This document shows positions 8,006 to 17,293 of a stretch of 32,211 nt of DNA, piece by piece. The notes beneath the pieces were generated by a model. That model searched no databases. It saw nothing but the letters and a program-made list of their open reading frames with translations, and was not told the DNA's origin. A program made the translations under genes and the position numbers. Where the stretch lies: positions 1 to 32,211 of the forward strand of contig JAISGX010000105.1 in assembly GCA_031262805.1 (NCBI GenBank). Reading direction: 5' to 3'. Positions within the stretch are counted from its first letter, which is position 1; each line of letters begins with the position of its first letter. The stretch comes from Verrucomicrobiota bacterium (GTDB lineage Bacteria > Verrucomicrobiota > Kiritimatiellia > CAIQIC01 > Lenti-01).

Positions 8006-9712
8006 CTATACCCGAAAGACGGCGCCGAGCTTCTTGCCCAGCAACAGGCTACTGCCAACGAGGGTGGTGGTGAGGAAGGCCATGGCCCAGACCCCGAGCG
8101 CAGCGGCGACGTATTTGCCGGTGCCGAGAAGCTGGAAGAGTTCGAAGATGGCCTTAGTGATGGGCATATAGTCGGCCTGCTGGGCAAGCATCAAGCTGTC
8201 GCTGACTTCTAGCATGCTGAAGGCAAAAGTCAACAAGGCGCCGGCGATCAGATTAGCCAAGATGAGGGGGATTGTGATTCGGCGAAGGGTGGTGGCCGCA
8301 GAGGCGCCCATGTTCCACGCGGCTTCCTCGAAGGTCACACTGGTCTGCTGCAGACCGGCCACGGCGCTACGCACCATGTAGGGCAAACGCCGGACGGAAT
8401 AGGCCAGCACAAGGAAAAGGGTCGGATTGGTCCGCACGTCCACCAGGTTCTGCCAGCCCTCCCAGTCCGCAAAGACCTTCAAATTGCTCAGCCAAGAACT
8501 GACGCTCAAAAAACCGAAGGCCATGACCAAGCCAGGAACGGCCAGCGGAATCATGGAGACGGCATCCAGCACGCCCCTCACCCGGAGAGTGGAGCGGACA
8601 ACGACAAACGCGATGGCTATGCCGACCACGATGTCGAAGAGAACGGCCAGGGAGGAAAAGAGCAGGCTGTTGCGGATGCTGCTGACGGTCATGTCGTGGC
8701 CGAGGGCTTCCAAGTAGTTGCCGCCGGTCCATTCCTGCGGCAGAACGCTCTGATACCAGCTACCGGGTGCGGCAAAACTGGTGAGGACGACGCCCAGATG
8801 CGGCAGCAGAGCCAAGCCGACCACCAAGGCAAACGGCAGCGCGGCTAGCACGCCTTTCATCCCGATGAGTTTCCGGGAGGCGCTTTGCGTGCTGGCTTTG
8901 CTCTGCATGGCATAGGCCCGCCCCCCGAAGAGCCATTTGCTGATGGCATACAGTCCGGTGCTGACGACGAGCATGACCATCACCAGGGCATAGGGAAACG
9001 GATTGGAACCGATTTCCTTTAAGGAGTCGTACACCTGGACAGAGGCGCACCGCGTGTAGTTCATGATCAACGGCGTTCCGAGTTCGGTGAAGCTCCAGAT
9101 GAAGATGAGCGTGCCGCCGGCAAAGAGTCCCGGCGCCATTAACGGCAGCGTGATGCGAAAAAAACGCCGTAGCCGAGTGCCGCCCAGATTGGCGGCGGCT
9201 TCCTCCATGGCGGGGTCGATGTTGGCGAGGGAGGCAACGGCATTGAGGTAGAGGATCGGATAGAGCGACAACGTTTGCAGGAGCACCACGCCGACATACT
9301 GCCCTCCCCCGAGCCAGTCGATGGGCCCTAGGCCGAAGAGCGTGTTGATCATGCCGTAGGCGCCGAACATCTGCTGGAAACCGATGGCGCCGACAAAGGG
9401 CGGCAGGATCATCGGCACAAGCACCAGCGAGGAAAAAACGGCTTTTCCGCGGAATTCAAATTGGTTGGCCAGCCACGCCAGCGGTAGGGCCACGAGCATG
9501 GCCAGCCCGGTGGTACCGAGGGCAATCTTCAAACTGTTGAACAAGCCTTCGACATAAATGGGATTTTCAAACACGCCAAACAGATAGCGGAAGGTCAAGC
9601 GACCATCCACCCAGAACCCGCCGGAGACCACCTTCCAAAGAGGCCAGAAAAAGAGAATGCCCAGAATGCTGACTGTGGCGGTGAAAATGAACCACGCGGT
9701 GCTTTTTTTCAC
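8006..9712 (-). CDS. ABC transporter permease, two fused membrane domains (iron(III)/polyamine type)
   Basis: This is the membrane channel of a binding-protein-dependent importer. The 568-residue protein is a tandem of two permease halves, as in FbpB/SfuB. Each half has about six membrane spans and an EAA-type loop (MEEAAANLGGTRLRRFFRIT in the first, FEEAAWNMGASAATTLRRIT in the second) that contacts the ATPase. I chose the GTG at 9712 because GGGAGG stands six bases before it and because its GTGA overlaps the stop of the solute-binding protein gene. The same frame extends further upstream, but that part overlaps the binding-protein gene and is not protein-like. It is the last gene of the importer operon. 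Confidence 0.9.
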   Translation of the reverse strand: MKKSTAWFIFTATVSILGILFFWPLWKVVSGGFWVDGRLTFRYLFGVFENPIYVEGLFNSLKIALGTTGLAMLVALPLAWLANQFEFRGKAVFSSLVLVPMILPPFVGAIGFQQMFGAYGMINTLFGLGPIDWLGGGQYVGVVLLQTLSLYPILYLNAVASLANIDPAMEEAAANLGGTRLRRFFRITLPLMAPGLFAGGTLIFIWSFTELGTPLIMNYTRCASVQVYDSLKEIGSNPFPYALVMVMLVVSTGLYAISKWLFGGRAYAMQSKASTQSASRKLIGMKGVLAALPFALVVGLALLPHLGVVLTSFAAPGSWYQSVLPQEWTGGNYLEALGHDMTVSSIRNSLLFSSLAVLFDIVVGIAIAFVVVRSTLRVRGVLDAVSMIPLAVPGLVMAFGFLSVSSWLSNLKVFADWEGWQNLVDVRTNPTLFLVLAYSVRRLPYMVRSAVAGLQQTSVTFEEAAWNMGASAATTLRRITIPLILANLIAGALLTFAFSMLEVSDSLMLAQQADYMPITKAIFELFQLLGTGKYVAAALGVWAMAFLTTTLVGSSLLLGKKLGAVFRV

Positions 9713-11481
9713 GGCCGACCTCCCTTCCCTGCGGCCAGGCGGGCGGCTTCGGCATATTGCGTGCGGTACTGCACGGTCCATTCCCGTAGCAGGTCCAACC
9801 GGTCGTATCGGCTGTAGAGGGTTAGACCGCTGGTCCATGTGAGGGGCTCGGGAACCTGCGGCAGGCGCTCCAACATGGCCACGGCATCCGGACAGGCGTC
9901 CGGTCCACCGGCATCGGCGATCGCCTTCCATGCGTGTTTAAGCTCCACGGCGGAGTCCATGCACATCACGCGGATCAAATCGCGCAGGAGGGTGTAATAG
10001 CCGCCAGTCCAGCGGGCATGGTACACATATTCCCCGGCCAACTGGTAGGCATTGAGGGTCGGCGTGCCCAAATCGTCGGTGGTGTGCGGCCGGTGCCGTT
10101 CATAGGCGGCCTGCAACTCCGGATGCTCCGCGGAAGGGTAAAAATCCCGCCGGATGGGAAACCGTTGCAGGGCATATTTGACGGGCCCACCGGGCTCTCC
10201 GACGCGATAGCACCAGAGCTGCTGGCCTTCCGGGCTAAGCAGAAATTCGATGAAGCGCTGCGCGATTTCCCGGTGAGGTGCGCCGCGCAGAATGGAGATG
10301 GGGTCGGCGCTGACCCCGGATCCGCCGAGGGGCGTGACATAGGCCATGGATTCCACGGGCCGCCCCCCATTGCTGATGACGGCCTCAAAACGGCCGTAAA
10401 AGTCGATGCACAGCCCGGCGGCGGCATTCCCCATGCCGACATCCAGCGGAACCTTGCTGGCGCTATCGGTGAAGTAGCGGGCGTTGGCTCCGATTTTCTG
10501 AACCAGCCGCAGGCCGGCGGCCCAACCGCGCTCCACAGCCTCCTGATAGGCCACGGGGACGCCTTCGGGCATTTCGCCAGCGGGAAGATGGGCAGCGGCA
10601 ATGGCGGCTTCGTATGCCTCGATGTGGTCACGGAATCCGGCGGCTTCCACGGCCTTCCGGCACTGCACCTGAACGATGGTTTCAAAGGCTTTAGCAATGC
10701 TACCGCTCTTGGTGGGATCGGCCACGCCGAGGGTTCCGAACCAGCGGACATCCGCGAGATCCTCCCAGTGTCTTGGCTCGCGGGAAATGCCTTGGGCGGC
10801 CATACGGTCGCGGTTGTAGCAGATGCCGAAGGTGCTCAGCGTGGTGCCGTAATAGGTGGGCGTACGCCAGGTTTCTCCGCTCATGCCGGGGGGGATCAGG
10901 ACGGTTCCATCCGGGGTTTCCAGCAGGCCGGTGGGAACCTCCGAGGGCGCCCACGCGGGAACAAGTAGCCCTTGGCGGGTGGCGTTGTCGCCGTCGTAGG
11001 CGCCGCCGCCGAAATACATGTCGATCTGGCTGGAAAACTCGGTGGGGTCGTCGGTATTGCGGAAGGCTAGGTATAGGTCGCACTGCTCCTGCCAATCCTC
11101 CTCCGAAACATTGTCCGGCCGCCGGTCGGGATGAAACGACCGACTCAGAATGATGGAAGCGCCGTCTGGACGCCAACGGCGGCCCTGGCCGGTCCACCAG
11201 GCACGGAAGCTGGAGACGAATTCACTGGTGAGGTAGCGGGAAATTTCGGAGGAGCCGCCGATGTTGCGCCAGTCCACCTTGACGGGCGCGCCGAAGTGCT
11301 CAACGTGCCATGCGGAAAACGCCAAAGCGTATTCGTAGCGGATGGCTTCATTCATGGGGGTGATGACAACCAGCACCGGATCGCCTTCGCGCCATTCGCG
11401 CACACCGGTTTGCCGACGGAAGAGGAAGGGAAGCGCCACCACCGTGGCCAAGAGCATCAAAATGACAATGTTACGCATCAT
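9709..11481 (-). CDS. ABC transporter extracellular solute-binding protein
   Basis: This protein captures the substrate outside the inner membrane and delivers it to the permease. A short hydrophobic N-terminal segment (ILMLLATVVALPFLF, about residues 6-20) followed by RR acts as a signal peptide or membrane anchor. The core resembles the iron/polyamine binding-protein fold (WEDLADVRWFGTLGVADPTKSGS; GNAAAGLCIDFYGRF; QRFIEFLLSPEGQQLW). At 590 residues it is much larger than the usual 330-380. The extra length includes about 150 C-terminal residues after the binding core and insertions in the first half. The start at 11481 (ATGATG) is supported by GGAG eight bases upstream. The ligand is not evident. 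Confidence 0.85.
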   Translation of the reverse strand: MMRNIVILMLLATVVALPFLFRRQTGVREWREGDPVLVVITPMNEAIRYEYALAFSAWHVEHFGAPVKVDWRNIGGSSEISRYLTSEFVSSFRAWWTGQGRRWRPDGASIILSRSFHPDRRPDNVSEEDWQEQCDLYLAFRNTDDPTEFSSQIDMYFGGGAYDGDNATRQGLLVPAWAPSEVPTGLLETPDGTVLIPPGMSGETWRTPTYYGTTLSTFGICYNRDRMAAQGISREPRHWEDLADVRWFGTLGVADPTKSGSIAKAFETIVQVQCRKAVEAAGFRDHIEAYEAAIAAAHLPAGEMPEGVPVAYQEAVERGWAAGLRLVQKIGANARYFTDSASKVPLDVGMGNAAAGLCIDFYGRFEAVISNGGRPVESMAYVTPLGGSGVSADPISILRGAPHREIAQRFIEFLLSPEGQQLWCYRVGEPGGPVKYALQRFPIRRDFYPSAEHPELQAAYERHRPHTTDDLGTPTLNAYQLAGEYVYHARWTGGYYTLLRDLIRVMCMDSAVELKHAWKAIADAGGPDACPDAVAMLERLPQVPEPLTWTSGLTLYSRYDRLDLLREWTVQYRTQYAEAARLAAGKGGRP

Positions 11482-11500
11482 GGGAAGGTCTCCGTGGGCC

Positions 11501-12574
11501 TTATTCCCCCAGAACCTGGACATCGCCGGGGTTGATCCACAGGCGGACCTCCGCACGCTCGTCATCCCGCGCCACCACCCTGGGCCGCATTTCCAAGGCC
11601 TTGAGGATGACGCCGCCTGCCAGCGCCACCGCATGCTGGGCAACTTCCCCCAGATACACCGTGGCGTGCAGCTGGCCGGTGAACAGATTGGCCCCCTCCT
11701 GCCGGTCGGTATGCAACCGGACGGCTTCGGGACGGATGGACAGCCAGACGGTGCGTCCCTCCGTCCAAGGCGTCTCCGTTTCCGCTTCCCAATCCCCCGT
11801 GGCGGTTTCCACCACTATCCGGCCCTTCCCCCGAGCCTTCACCGTGCCTTCCACAAATGTGGTTTCTCCGATGAATTGGGCCACAAACCGGCTGTTCGGC
11901 CGGATATAGACCTCCTGCGGGGTTCCGACCTGCAACAGGCGGCCTTGGTCGAGAATGGCCACACGGTCGGCAATGGAGAGTGCCTCCTTCTGGTCGTGGG
12001 TCACATATATGGCGGTCAAGCCCGCCTCCTTGCAAATTCGCCGGATTTCCGTCCGCATTTCAATGCGCAATTTGGCATCCAGATTGGAGAGGGGCTCATC
12101 CAGCAACAGGCATTGCGGTTCAATCACCAACGCACGCGCCAAGGCCACCCGCTGTTGCTGCCCGCCGGAAAGTTCATTGGGTTTGGAGTCGGCTCGGTCG
12201 GCCAATTTGACCATTTCCAACGCCTTCCTCACGCGGGGTTCGGCCTCCGCCTTCTTCACGCCGCGCATTTCCAATCCAAACGCGACGTTTTCGCGGAGGG
12301 TCATATGCGGCCACAGGGCGTAGCTCTGAAACACCATGCCCATATCGCGTTTGTGCGGTGGCAGATGCGTGACATCGCGCTCGCCGGCTAGAATACGGCC
12401 GCCGTCTGGTTCGTTCAAACCCGCCACGGCCCGCAGCAGGGTAGTTTTGCCGCAACCGGAGGGACCCAGCAGGAAGAACAATTCGCCGGCCGCGATCTGC
12501 GCACTGATGCCTTTGAGCACTTGGTTTGCACCAAAATTTTTCGTCACGTTCTCGATGGTGATGGGTACGGGCAT
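11501..12574 (-). CDS. ABC transporter ATP-binding protein (FbpC/PotA type)
   Basis: This is the ATPase that powers the importer encoded by the next two genes. It shows Walker A at residues 37-44 (GPSGCGKT), the signature LSGGQQQR at 135-142, Walker B LLLDEP at 156-161, and a C-terminal TOBE-type regulatory domain (about 240-357). This build is typical of importers for iron(III), spermidine/putrescine, sulfate or sugars. I chose the ATG at 12574 because AAGGAG lies five bases upstream; an in-frame start at 12622 would add a non-conserved basic stretch. The binding-protein gene follows after 19 bases. A weak TATAAA lies upstream, but no matching -35 box is clear. Confidence 0.92.
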   Translation of the reverse strand: MPVPITIENVTKNFGANQVLKGISAQIAAGELFFLLGPSGCGKTTLLRAVAGLNEPDGGRILAGERDVTHLPPHKRDMGMVFQSYALWPHMTLRENVAFGLEMRGVKKAEAEPRVRKALEMVKLADRADSKPNELSGGQQQRVALARALVIEPQCLLLDEPLSNLDAKLRIEMRTEIRRICKEAGLTAIYVTHDQKEALSIADRVAILDQGRLLQVGTPQEVYIRPNSRFVAQFIGETTFVEGTVKARGKGRIVVETATGDWEAETETPWTEGRTVWLSIRPEAVRLHTDRQEGANLFTGQLHATVYLGEVAQHAVALAGGVILKALEMRPRVVARDDERAEVRLWINPGDVQVLGE

Positions 12575-12697
12575 GGTTCTCCTTCCGCTTCGTCCTCTTT
12601 TTATAGCAAACCCCTTCCCCACGGACAGCCTTAAATCGCCCCCCGGACAGGCTTTTTCCCGCCATCCTTCCTTTCCTCTTCTTCCGGCAAAAAGCTA

Positions 12698-12726
12698 TTT
12701 ACGTCTCTACTGGAGCGGGATTATAG
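12698..12726 (+). promoter_or_regulatory. Possible promoter of the exported coiled-coil protein gene
   Basis: TTTACG at 12698-12703 and TTATAG at 12721-12726 are separated by 17 bases (18 if TATAGT is taken as the -10 box). The gene start follows about 25 bases later, with an AAGGAG ribosome binding site at 12739-12744. It is divergent from the ABC importer operon. Confidence 0.4.
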
Positions 12727-12750
12727 TGGTGCTTTTATAAGGAGATGCTG

Positions 12751-13035
12751 ATGAGAAAGGTCCTGCTTCCACTGTGCTTGATTCTCGTGGGGGGAAATGG
12801 CGCCATCGGCTCCACACCTCCTTCCGCTTCGGAAGTTGTGAGCCGGGATGTCCGGGACATGGAAGAGCGCTTGGAGGAGCTCCGGCAGGAAGTCGGCGAT
12901 CTACAAGCGCGGCTGGCGGAGGTGGAAAACCGTCTGGGCCCCGCCTTCCGGCCGACTTCCGCGTTCAACACCGTGGAACAGCGGCTGGATGACCTTCAAA
13001 ACGATGTGGACCACCTGAAACGGAATGCCCGGTAG
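12751..13035 (+). CDS. Small exported coiled-coil protein
   Basis: This 94-residue protein of unknown function has a signal-peptide-like start (MRKVLLPLCLILVGGNGAIG, about 1-20). The rest is almost all heptad-type coiled coil (DMEERLEELRQEVGDLQARL and TVEQRLDDLQNDVDHLKR), broken by a Pro-containing turn. The layout resembles small periplasmic trimerising proteins such as the N-terminus of CpoB/YbgF, but no family is certain. AAGGAG at 12739-12744 touches an earlier in-frame ATG at 12745, so the ATG at 12751, six bases after it, is the proper start. The DnaJ-like gene follows after 55 bases. Confidence 0.7.
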   Translation: MRKVLLPLCLILVGGNGAIGSTPPSASEVVSRDVRDMEERLEELRQEVGDLQARLAEVENRLGPAFRPTSAFNTVEQRLDDLQNDVDHLKRNAR

Positions 13036-13090
13036 ACGGGGAAGGCCGCCGGATCGAAACGATAGATGTGGGCTGGAGCAATGAAAAACC

Positions 13091-14131
13091 ATGAAATATC
13101 TTGATTATTATGCCGTTTTGGGCGTCGCACGGGATGCAACGCCGGAGGTCATCAAAAAAGCATACCGGAAGCTGGCGCGGCAATATCATCCGGACGTGAA
13201 CAAGGAGCCGGGCGCGGAAGCAAAGTTCAAAGAGATCAACGAGTCGTATGAAGTGCTCTCCAATCCGGAAAAGCGGAAGCGTTACGATACATTGGGTGCC
13301 AACTGGAAGGCGGGGCAGGATTTCACCCCTCCGCCGGGATTCGGCGGATTTGGCGGCGGCCCCGGAGGACGCGGCGGGCAGTCGGGCGGCATTCATTTTG
13401 ACTTCGGCGGCAATGGGGCCGATGCCGGGGATTTCAGCGATTTCTTTTCCGCCATTTTCGGCAACATGGGCGGCGGGGGCGGACGGTCCCACCGCGGCGG
13501 ACGACGGACGGCGGGAGGTGCCAACCCCTTCGAACCCTTTGGTGGATTCGGCGGTGGATTCGGCGGCATGGATGAATCCTTCACTCCGCACGGCCAGGAT
13601 TTTGAAGCTAATTTCCCGGTAACCATCGAAGACCTGTACAACCGCGAACAAAAAAGCATCACGCTCCAGGTTCCCCATGTGGAGGCCAACGGCAGCGTCA
13701 CCCACCAAGCCAGAACGTTCAAGGTGCGGATTCCACAGGGCGCCACGGATGGCACGCGCATCCGCCTGTCGGGCCAGGGCGAAGCGGGCGGCAACCTCTA
13801 CCTCAATTTGCGCATTCTTCCCCATCCGGTGTTCCAACTGAATGGGACGGATTTGGACCTCACTCTCCCGCTGACTCCCTGGGAGGCGGTTCTGGGCGCC
13901 AAGGTCCGCATTCCCACACTGGATGGGACGGCTTCGCTCACCATTCGGGCGGGCACCCAAGGCGGCGCACGCCTGCGCCTGACGAAAAAGGGCCTGCCGG
14001 ACAAACATGGGGATCGCGGAGACATTTTTGTCAACATCCGGATTGCCATTCCGGAACATCCCACGGCCAAGGAAAAAGATCTCTTCGAGCAGCTGGCCCG
14101 CACCTCCACGTTCCAGCCCCGGCCGGTATAG
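13091..14131 (+). CDS. DnaJ-type co-chaperone without zinc finger (CbpA-like)
   Basis: This is a second J-domain protein that works with DnaK. The J-domain spans 4-69 with HPD at 33-35. A long Gly/Phe-rich linker follows (about 75-165). The two C-terminal client-binding domains (about 170-340) follow without any cysteine pairs, so it is a type II, CbpA-like protein, unlike the type I DnaJ at 2625-3830. Its 346 residues exceed the usual ~305 because of the long Gly-rich linker. The seven-codon frame ATG...TGA at 13081-13104 overlaps its start and could act in coupling, but that may be chance. A GGAG lies 13 bases upstream, too far to be a strong ribosome site. Confidence 0.9.
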   Translation: MKYLDYYAVLGVARDATPEVIKKAYRKLARQYHPDVNKEPGAEAKFKEINESYEVLSNPEKRKRYDTLGANWKAGQDFTPPPGFGGFGGGPGGRGGQSGGIHFDFGGNGADAGDFSDFFSAIFGNMGGGGGRSHRGGRRTAGGANPFEPFGGFGGGFGGMDESFTPHGQDFEANFPVTIEDLYNREQKSITLQVPHVEANGSVTHQARTFKVRIPQGATDGTRIRLSGQGEAGGNLYLNLRILPHPVFQLNGTDLDLTLPLTPWEAVLGAKVRIPTLDGTASLTIRAGTQGGARLRLTKKGLPDKHGDRGDIFVNIRIAIPEHPTAKEKDLFEQLARTSTFQPRPV

Positions 14132-14158
14132 TCGGCGGCCAAACGGGTGGAACCAGCT

Positions 14159-14578
14159 CTACGGCGTTTTGTTTCCGGTGATTGGACTGGGCGTCAGGCG
14201 CAGGTTCTGTGTGCCGCCCTTGTTGTCCAGCAGTACACCGGCGGCGGCGTTGCCGCCGGAGTGGAACGTGAGGGTGCCCCAATAGGATTCCCGCTCAAAA
14301 ATCATGGAAAATTCCGCGACATATCCATCCATCACACCGGAAAGTTGAGCGGTGGCTCCGGCATCGGTGAGCATCGTGCCTTTCAAAATCCCATTGTCTC
14401 CGACATCCAGCACCATAACGCCCAGATGGGTGCCGTCAACCGTGGTGTCCCAGTTTCCGGTGACGGAAACCGCCGGATGGTGGCCGGGATCGTCGGCGTC
14501 GTCATTTTTGTCGTTGTGGCATGCCGCCAAGGCCAGCACCATCACCACCGCACAACCCATCATTCCCATTCGCTTCAT
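14159..14578 (-). CDS. Small predicted lipoprotein of unknown function
   Basis: This 139-residue protein has a lipoprotein signal: two basic residues, a hydrophobic stretch and the lipobox LAAC with the lipidated cysteine at residue 20. An Asp/Asn-rich linker follows (NDKNDDADD). The rest is a beta-rich domain (VTGNWDTTVDGTHLGVMVLDV and similar strands). The N-terminal pattern, in which a GNW-type motif opens a small beta barrel, is common in lipocalin-like surface proteins, but I do not recognise the family. The ATG at 14578 gives the signal peptide. An in-frame upstream extension would remove it and would run into amrS. It is convergent with the CbpA-like gene, 27 bases away. Confidence 0.72.
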   Translation of the reverse strand: MKRMGMMGCAVVMVLALAACHNDKNDDADDPGHHPAVSVTGNWDTTVDGTHLGVMVLDVGDNGILKGTMLTDAGATAQLSGVMDGYVAEFSMIFERESYWGTLTFHSGGNAAAGVLLDNKGGTQNLRLTPSPITGNKTP

Positions 14579-14598
14579 GCTGCTCTCTTTCCTGTTTT

Positions 14599-15615
14599 TT
14601 AGGCCCAGATTCCAGCACAAATTGTGCCGCAGGCCAAGCATTTCCCCTCTTCATCCATTCCTAGCCGATTCACACGGAAACCATTACGGGCAATCAACAT
14701 CCGCCCGCAAGCCTTGCAGAGGGTGTCCACCCCTCCATCGACGCCGTGGACATTGCCAAGATAGACATAATGTAGACCGTTACGTACCGCCTGCTGTTTG
14801 GCCCGGAGCAGGGTCGAAAGGGGCGTGTCCTCCCCGGCCGACATATCGCTCGCACCATGAAAACGGCTGAAATGTAACGGCGTATCCGGGCCCAGCTCCT
14901 CGGCCACCCAGGCGGTCAGTTCGTCCACTTCCGCCTCCGAATCATACCAACCGGGAATCAACAGGGTGGTCACCTCCAGCCAGCAAGCCGTTTCCCGGCG
15001 GATATAGACCAGCGTCTCCAACACGGGCGCTAAGCGGGCGCCGCACAGGTTCCGGTAGAATGAATCGCGGAAGGATTTCAAATCCACATTGGCCGCATCC
15101 ATGCGGCGGAAAAATTCCCGGCGGGCTTCCCCCTGGATATATCCCGACGTCACCGCCGCCATGCGAAGGCCGCGGGCATGGACGGCATCAGCAAGATCCA
15201 TGGCATATTCCGGCCACACCGCCGGCTCGTTGTAGGTGGCGACCACCATGGGAATCTGTTCCCGGACCGCTAGGGCGGCGAGTTCTTCGGGGGAAACCAG
15301 CGGACCTGCCCCACCCTCGCCCTGCGGACGGCTCAAGGAATCATTTTGGCAGAACCGACAGGCCAGATTGCACCCGAGGGTGCCGATGGACAGCACGGAT
15401 GTGCCCGGCAGCACATGATAGAGGGGTTTCTTTTCCACCGGGTCCACAGCCAAGGCGGCGGGTCTTCCCCATGCGGCAGAGACAAGCCGTCCCTCCCGGT
15501 TGAGACGCACAAAACAGCGGCCCCTGGCTCCTTCAACCGGACGGCAGCCGTGCGGGCAGGCATCGCATTGAACACGGCCGTCTTCCACCGGCGTCCAGAA
15601 GCGGGCGGTGCTCAC
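14599..15615 (-). CDS. amrS: AmmeMemoRadiSam system radical SAM enzyme
   Basis: This is a radical SAM protein of the AmrS family. It has an N-terminal cysteine cluster (CDACPHGCRP). The iron-sulfur motif CX3CX2C appears in GCNLACRFCQND. A C-terminal pair of cysteine motifs (CKACG and CLACGTIC) is probably zinc-binding. The family usually accompanies AMMECR1 and Memo proteins; neither is visible here. The start is taken as the GTG at 15615, whose GTGA overlaps the sufU stop; a GTG at 15639 inside sufU is possible. It is the third gene of a chain sufS-sufU-amrS, so iron-sulfur supply and a cluster-dependent enzyme are transcribed together. Confidence 0.85.
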   Translation of the reverse strand: MSTARFWTPVEDGRVQCDACPHGCRPVEGARGRCFVRLNREGRLVSAAWGRPAALAVDPVEKKPLYHVLPGTSVLSIGTLGCNLACRFCQNDSLSRPQGEGGAGPLVSPEELAALAVREQIPMVVATYNEPAVWPEYAMDLADAVHARGLRMAAVTSGYIQGEARREFFRRMDAANVDLKSFRDSFYRNLCGARLAPVLETLVYIRRETACWLEVTTLLIPGWYDSEAEVDELTAWVAEELGPDTPLHFSRFHGASDMSAGEDTPLSTLLRAKQQAVRNGLHYVYLGNVHGVDGGVDTLCKACGRMLIARNGFRVNRLGMDEEGKCLACGTICAGIWA

Positions 15616-16016
15616 AGGGCTTTTCCGATGGCCTGCCACACTAGGCGCGCACAGTGGATACGAGAGGGATACTGCTCGATGCCATTGAAGGCCTGAGCAT
15701 CCCCCCAGGCGGCATCAAAACCTTCCTTGCCGATGCGGGATTCAAACGCCTCCCTCAGTGCCCGGATTTCCTGACAGGTTTTCCCCGCCAGCCGGACAGC
15801 CGCCATGGAAGCCGACGCCCGGCTGACGGCGCAGCCGTGCAGCTCATAGATCAGCCGCTCCAACCGTCCATCCTCCCGCCAATGGAGGCGAAGGCGGATT
15901 TCATCCCCGCAGGCGGAATTAAAGGCTTCCGCATCCTCAGTGCCACGCGGTACGCTCCCCACACCCACGGGATTGCGTGCATGGTCCATCAGGGCGGCTT
16001 GATACAAGTTTTTCAT
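15612..16016 (-). CDS. sufU: SufU-type iron-sulfur assembly protein
   Basis: SufU accepts sulfur from the desulfurase SufS during iron-sulfur cluster building. All four zinc/active-site positions are present: Cys36 and Asp38 in SACGD, Cys62 in HGCAVSRASAS, and Cys122 in RIHCARL. The insert between the second and third cysteines separates SufU from IscU, and the spacing here fits SufU, though at 134 residues the protein is slightly short. Its ATG shares one base with the sufS stop (TAATG), which indicates tight coupling with its known partner. Confidence 0.9.
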   Translation of the reverse strand: MKNLYQAALMDHARNPVGVGSVPRGTEDAEAFNSACGDEIRLRLHWREDGRLERLIYELHGCAVSRASASMAAVRLAGKTCQEIRALREAFESRIGKEGFDAAWGDAQAFNGIEQYPSRIHCARLVWQAIGKAL

Positions 16017-17251
16017 TATACAAAGAATTCCCGGGCCGCTCGGACGCCTGCCAGCAAAGCCTCCACATCAGCCCGCGTGTTATAGGACGCGAAACTGGCC
16101 CGAACCACCGCTTCCACGCCCAGACGCCGTAGCACCGGCTGGGCGCACATGTGGCCGGCGCGGACCGCCACAGCATGGTCGTCCAGAATTTGTGCGACAT
16201 CGTGCGCATGAATGCCGTCCAGCGAGAAGGTGACGAGCGACAAGGCGTCCGGATGGCTCCAGATGCGGACGCCGGGAATGGCGGCCAGCCCTTCCTGCGC
16301 CATCCGTACAAGTTCCCGCACGTGTTTGTGGGCGGCGGAAGGGAGCGCCTCCAGCCACCGGATGGCGGCGCGCAGTCCAATCGCACCGGCGGCATTCGGC
16401 GTGCCACCCTCGAAACGGTACGGCACATCTGCCCAGGTCGCGCCTTGCTCGTCCACACGGGTCACCATCTCGCCGCCGAGCATCACCGGCTCCATCTCCG
16501 CCAACAGTTCCGGCCGCCCCCATAGCGCACCAGTCCCCATTGGAGCGAACATCTTGTGGCCGGAAAAGGCAAAAAAGTCGCAGTCCCATTCCGATAGCTC
16601 CACAGGGGCGTGGGCCACACCCTGGGCGCCATCCACCATCACGCGGGCCCCGGCGGCATGGGCCAGGGCGGTCAGCGTCCGGATGTCATTCATACCGCCG
16701 AGCACATTGGAGACCCAGGAGAGGGCCACCCATTTGGCGTTCCCCCTCCGGAGGCCCTGTCGGAAGGCGTGCTCGTCCAAGCGGCGTCCCGCAGTGAGGG
16801 GAATGATGCACAGCTCCGCACCGGCCGCTGTGGCGGCGGCGGCCCAGGGCACCCCATTGCTATGGTGCTCCATGGCGGACACCCAAACCGCATCGCCGGG
16901 AGCCAGCTGCTTGCGAGCCAACCCGGAGACGACCAGATTGATGGCGGCAGTGGCGCCGGACGTCAGCACCACTTGGTCCGGCGACGGCGCCCGGAGAAAG
17001 GCGGCGACATCCCGCCGGACCTGCTCATAGGCGGCGGAGGCTTCCGCGCCCAGGCGGTGCACGCTCCGCCGCACATTGGCGTTGTGAAAACGGGAAAACT
17101 CATCCATGGCGGCCAAGACGGTTTCCGGCCGCTGGGTGGTGGCGGCGTTGTCCAGCCAAGCCACACCCCTCTGCAGAAAGGCGAATTCCTGACGCATCAC
17201 CGCCGGATCAAACGTCCCGGTTTCTTTCTGCTGTGCATCCACCTGCTTCAT
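16016..17251 (-). CDS. sufS: Cysteine desulfurase SufS
   Basis: This PLP enzyme takes sulfur from cysteine and leaves a persulfide for SufU. The PLP lysine is Lys233 in FSGHKMFAPMGTG. The catalytic cysteine is Cys369 in RAGHMCAQP, in the short loop typical of group II enzymes. The usual sequence there is RAGHHCAQP, so a His is replaced by Met just before the active cysteine. The length of 411 residues is normal. AAGGG lies about nine bases before the ATG. The full SufBCD scaffold is not in the window. Confidence 0.92.
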   Translation of the reverse strand: MKQVDAQQKETGTFDPAVMRQEFAFLQRGVAWLDNAATTQRPETVLAAMDEFSRFHNANVRRSVHRLGAEASAAYEQVRRDVAAFLRAPSPDQVVLTSGATAAINLVVSGLARKQLAPGDAVWVSAMEHHSNGVPWAAAATAAGAELCIIPLTAGRRLDEHAFRQGLRRGNAKWVALSWVSNVLGGMNDIRTLTALAHAAGARVMVDGAQGVAHAPVELSEWDCDFFAFSGHKMFAPMGTGALWGRPELLAEMEPVMLGGEMVTRVDEQGATWADVPYRFEGGTPNAAGAIGLRAAIRWLEALPSAAHKHVRELVRMAQEGLAAIPGVRIWSHPDALSLVTFSLDGIHAHDVAQILDDHAVAVRAGHMCAQPVLRRLGVEAVVRASFASYNTRADVEALLAGVRAAREFFV

Positions 17252-17293
17252 TCTCGTTGCCCTTTCGTATCATCATGCTACATTCCTCCTGTT

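Noticed and set aside
9934-10968. Plus-strand frame of 344 codons opposite the solute-binding protein
   Set aside because: No motif and a Gly/His-rich composition typical of antisense; it breaks the operon layout.
16610-17293. Upstream extension of the small gene at 17294, antisense to sufS
   Set aside because: This part is a shadow of sufS; only the part after ATG 17294 looks like a protein.
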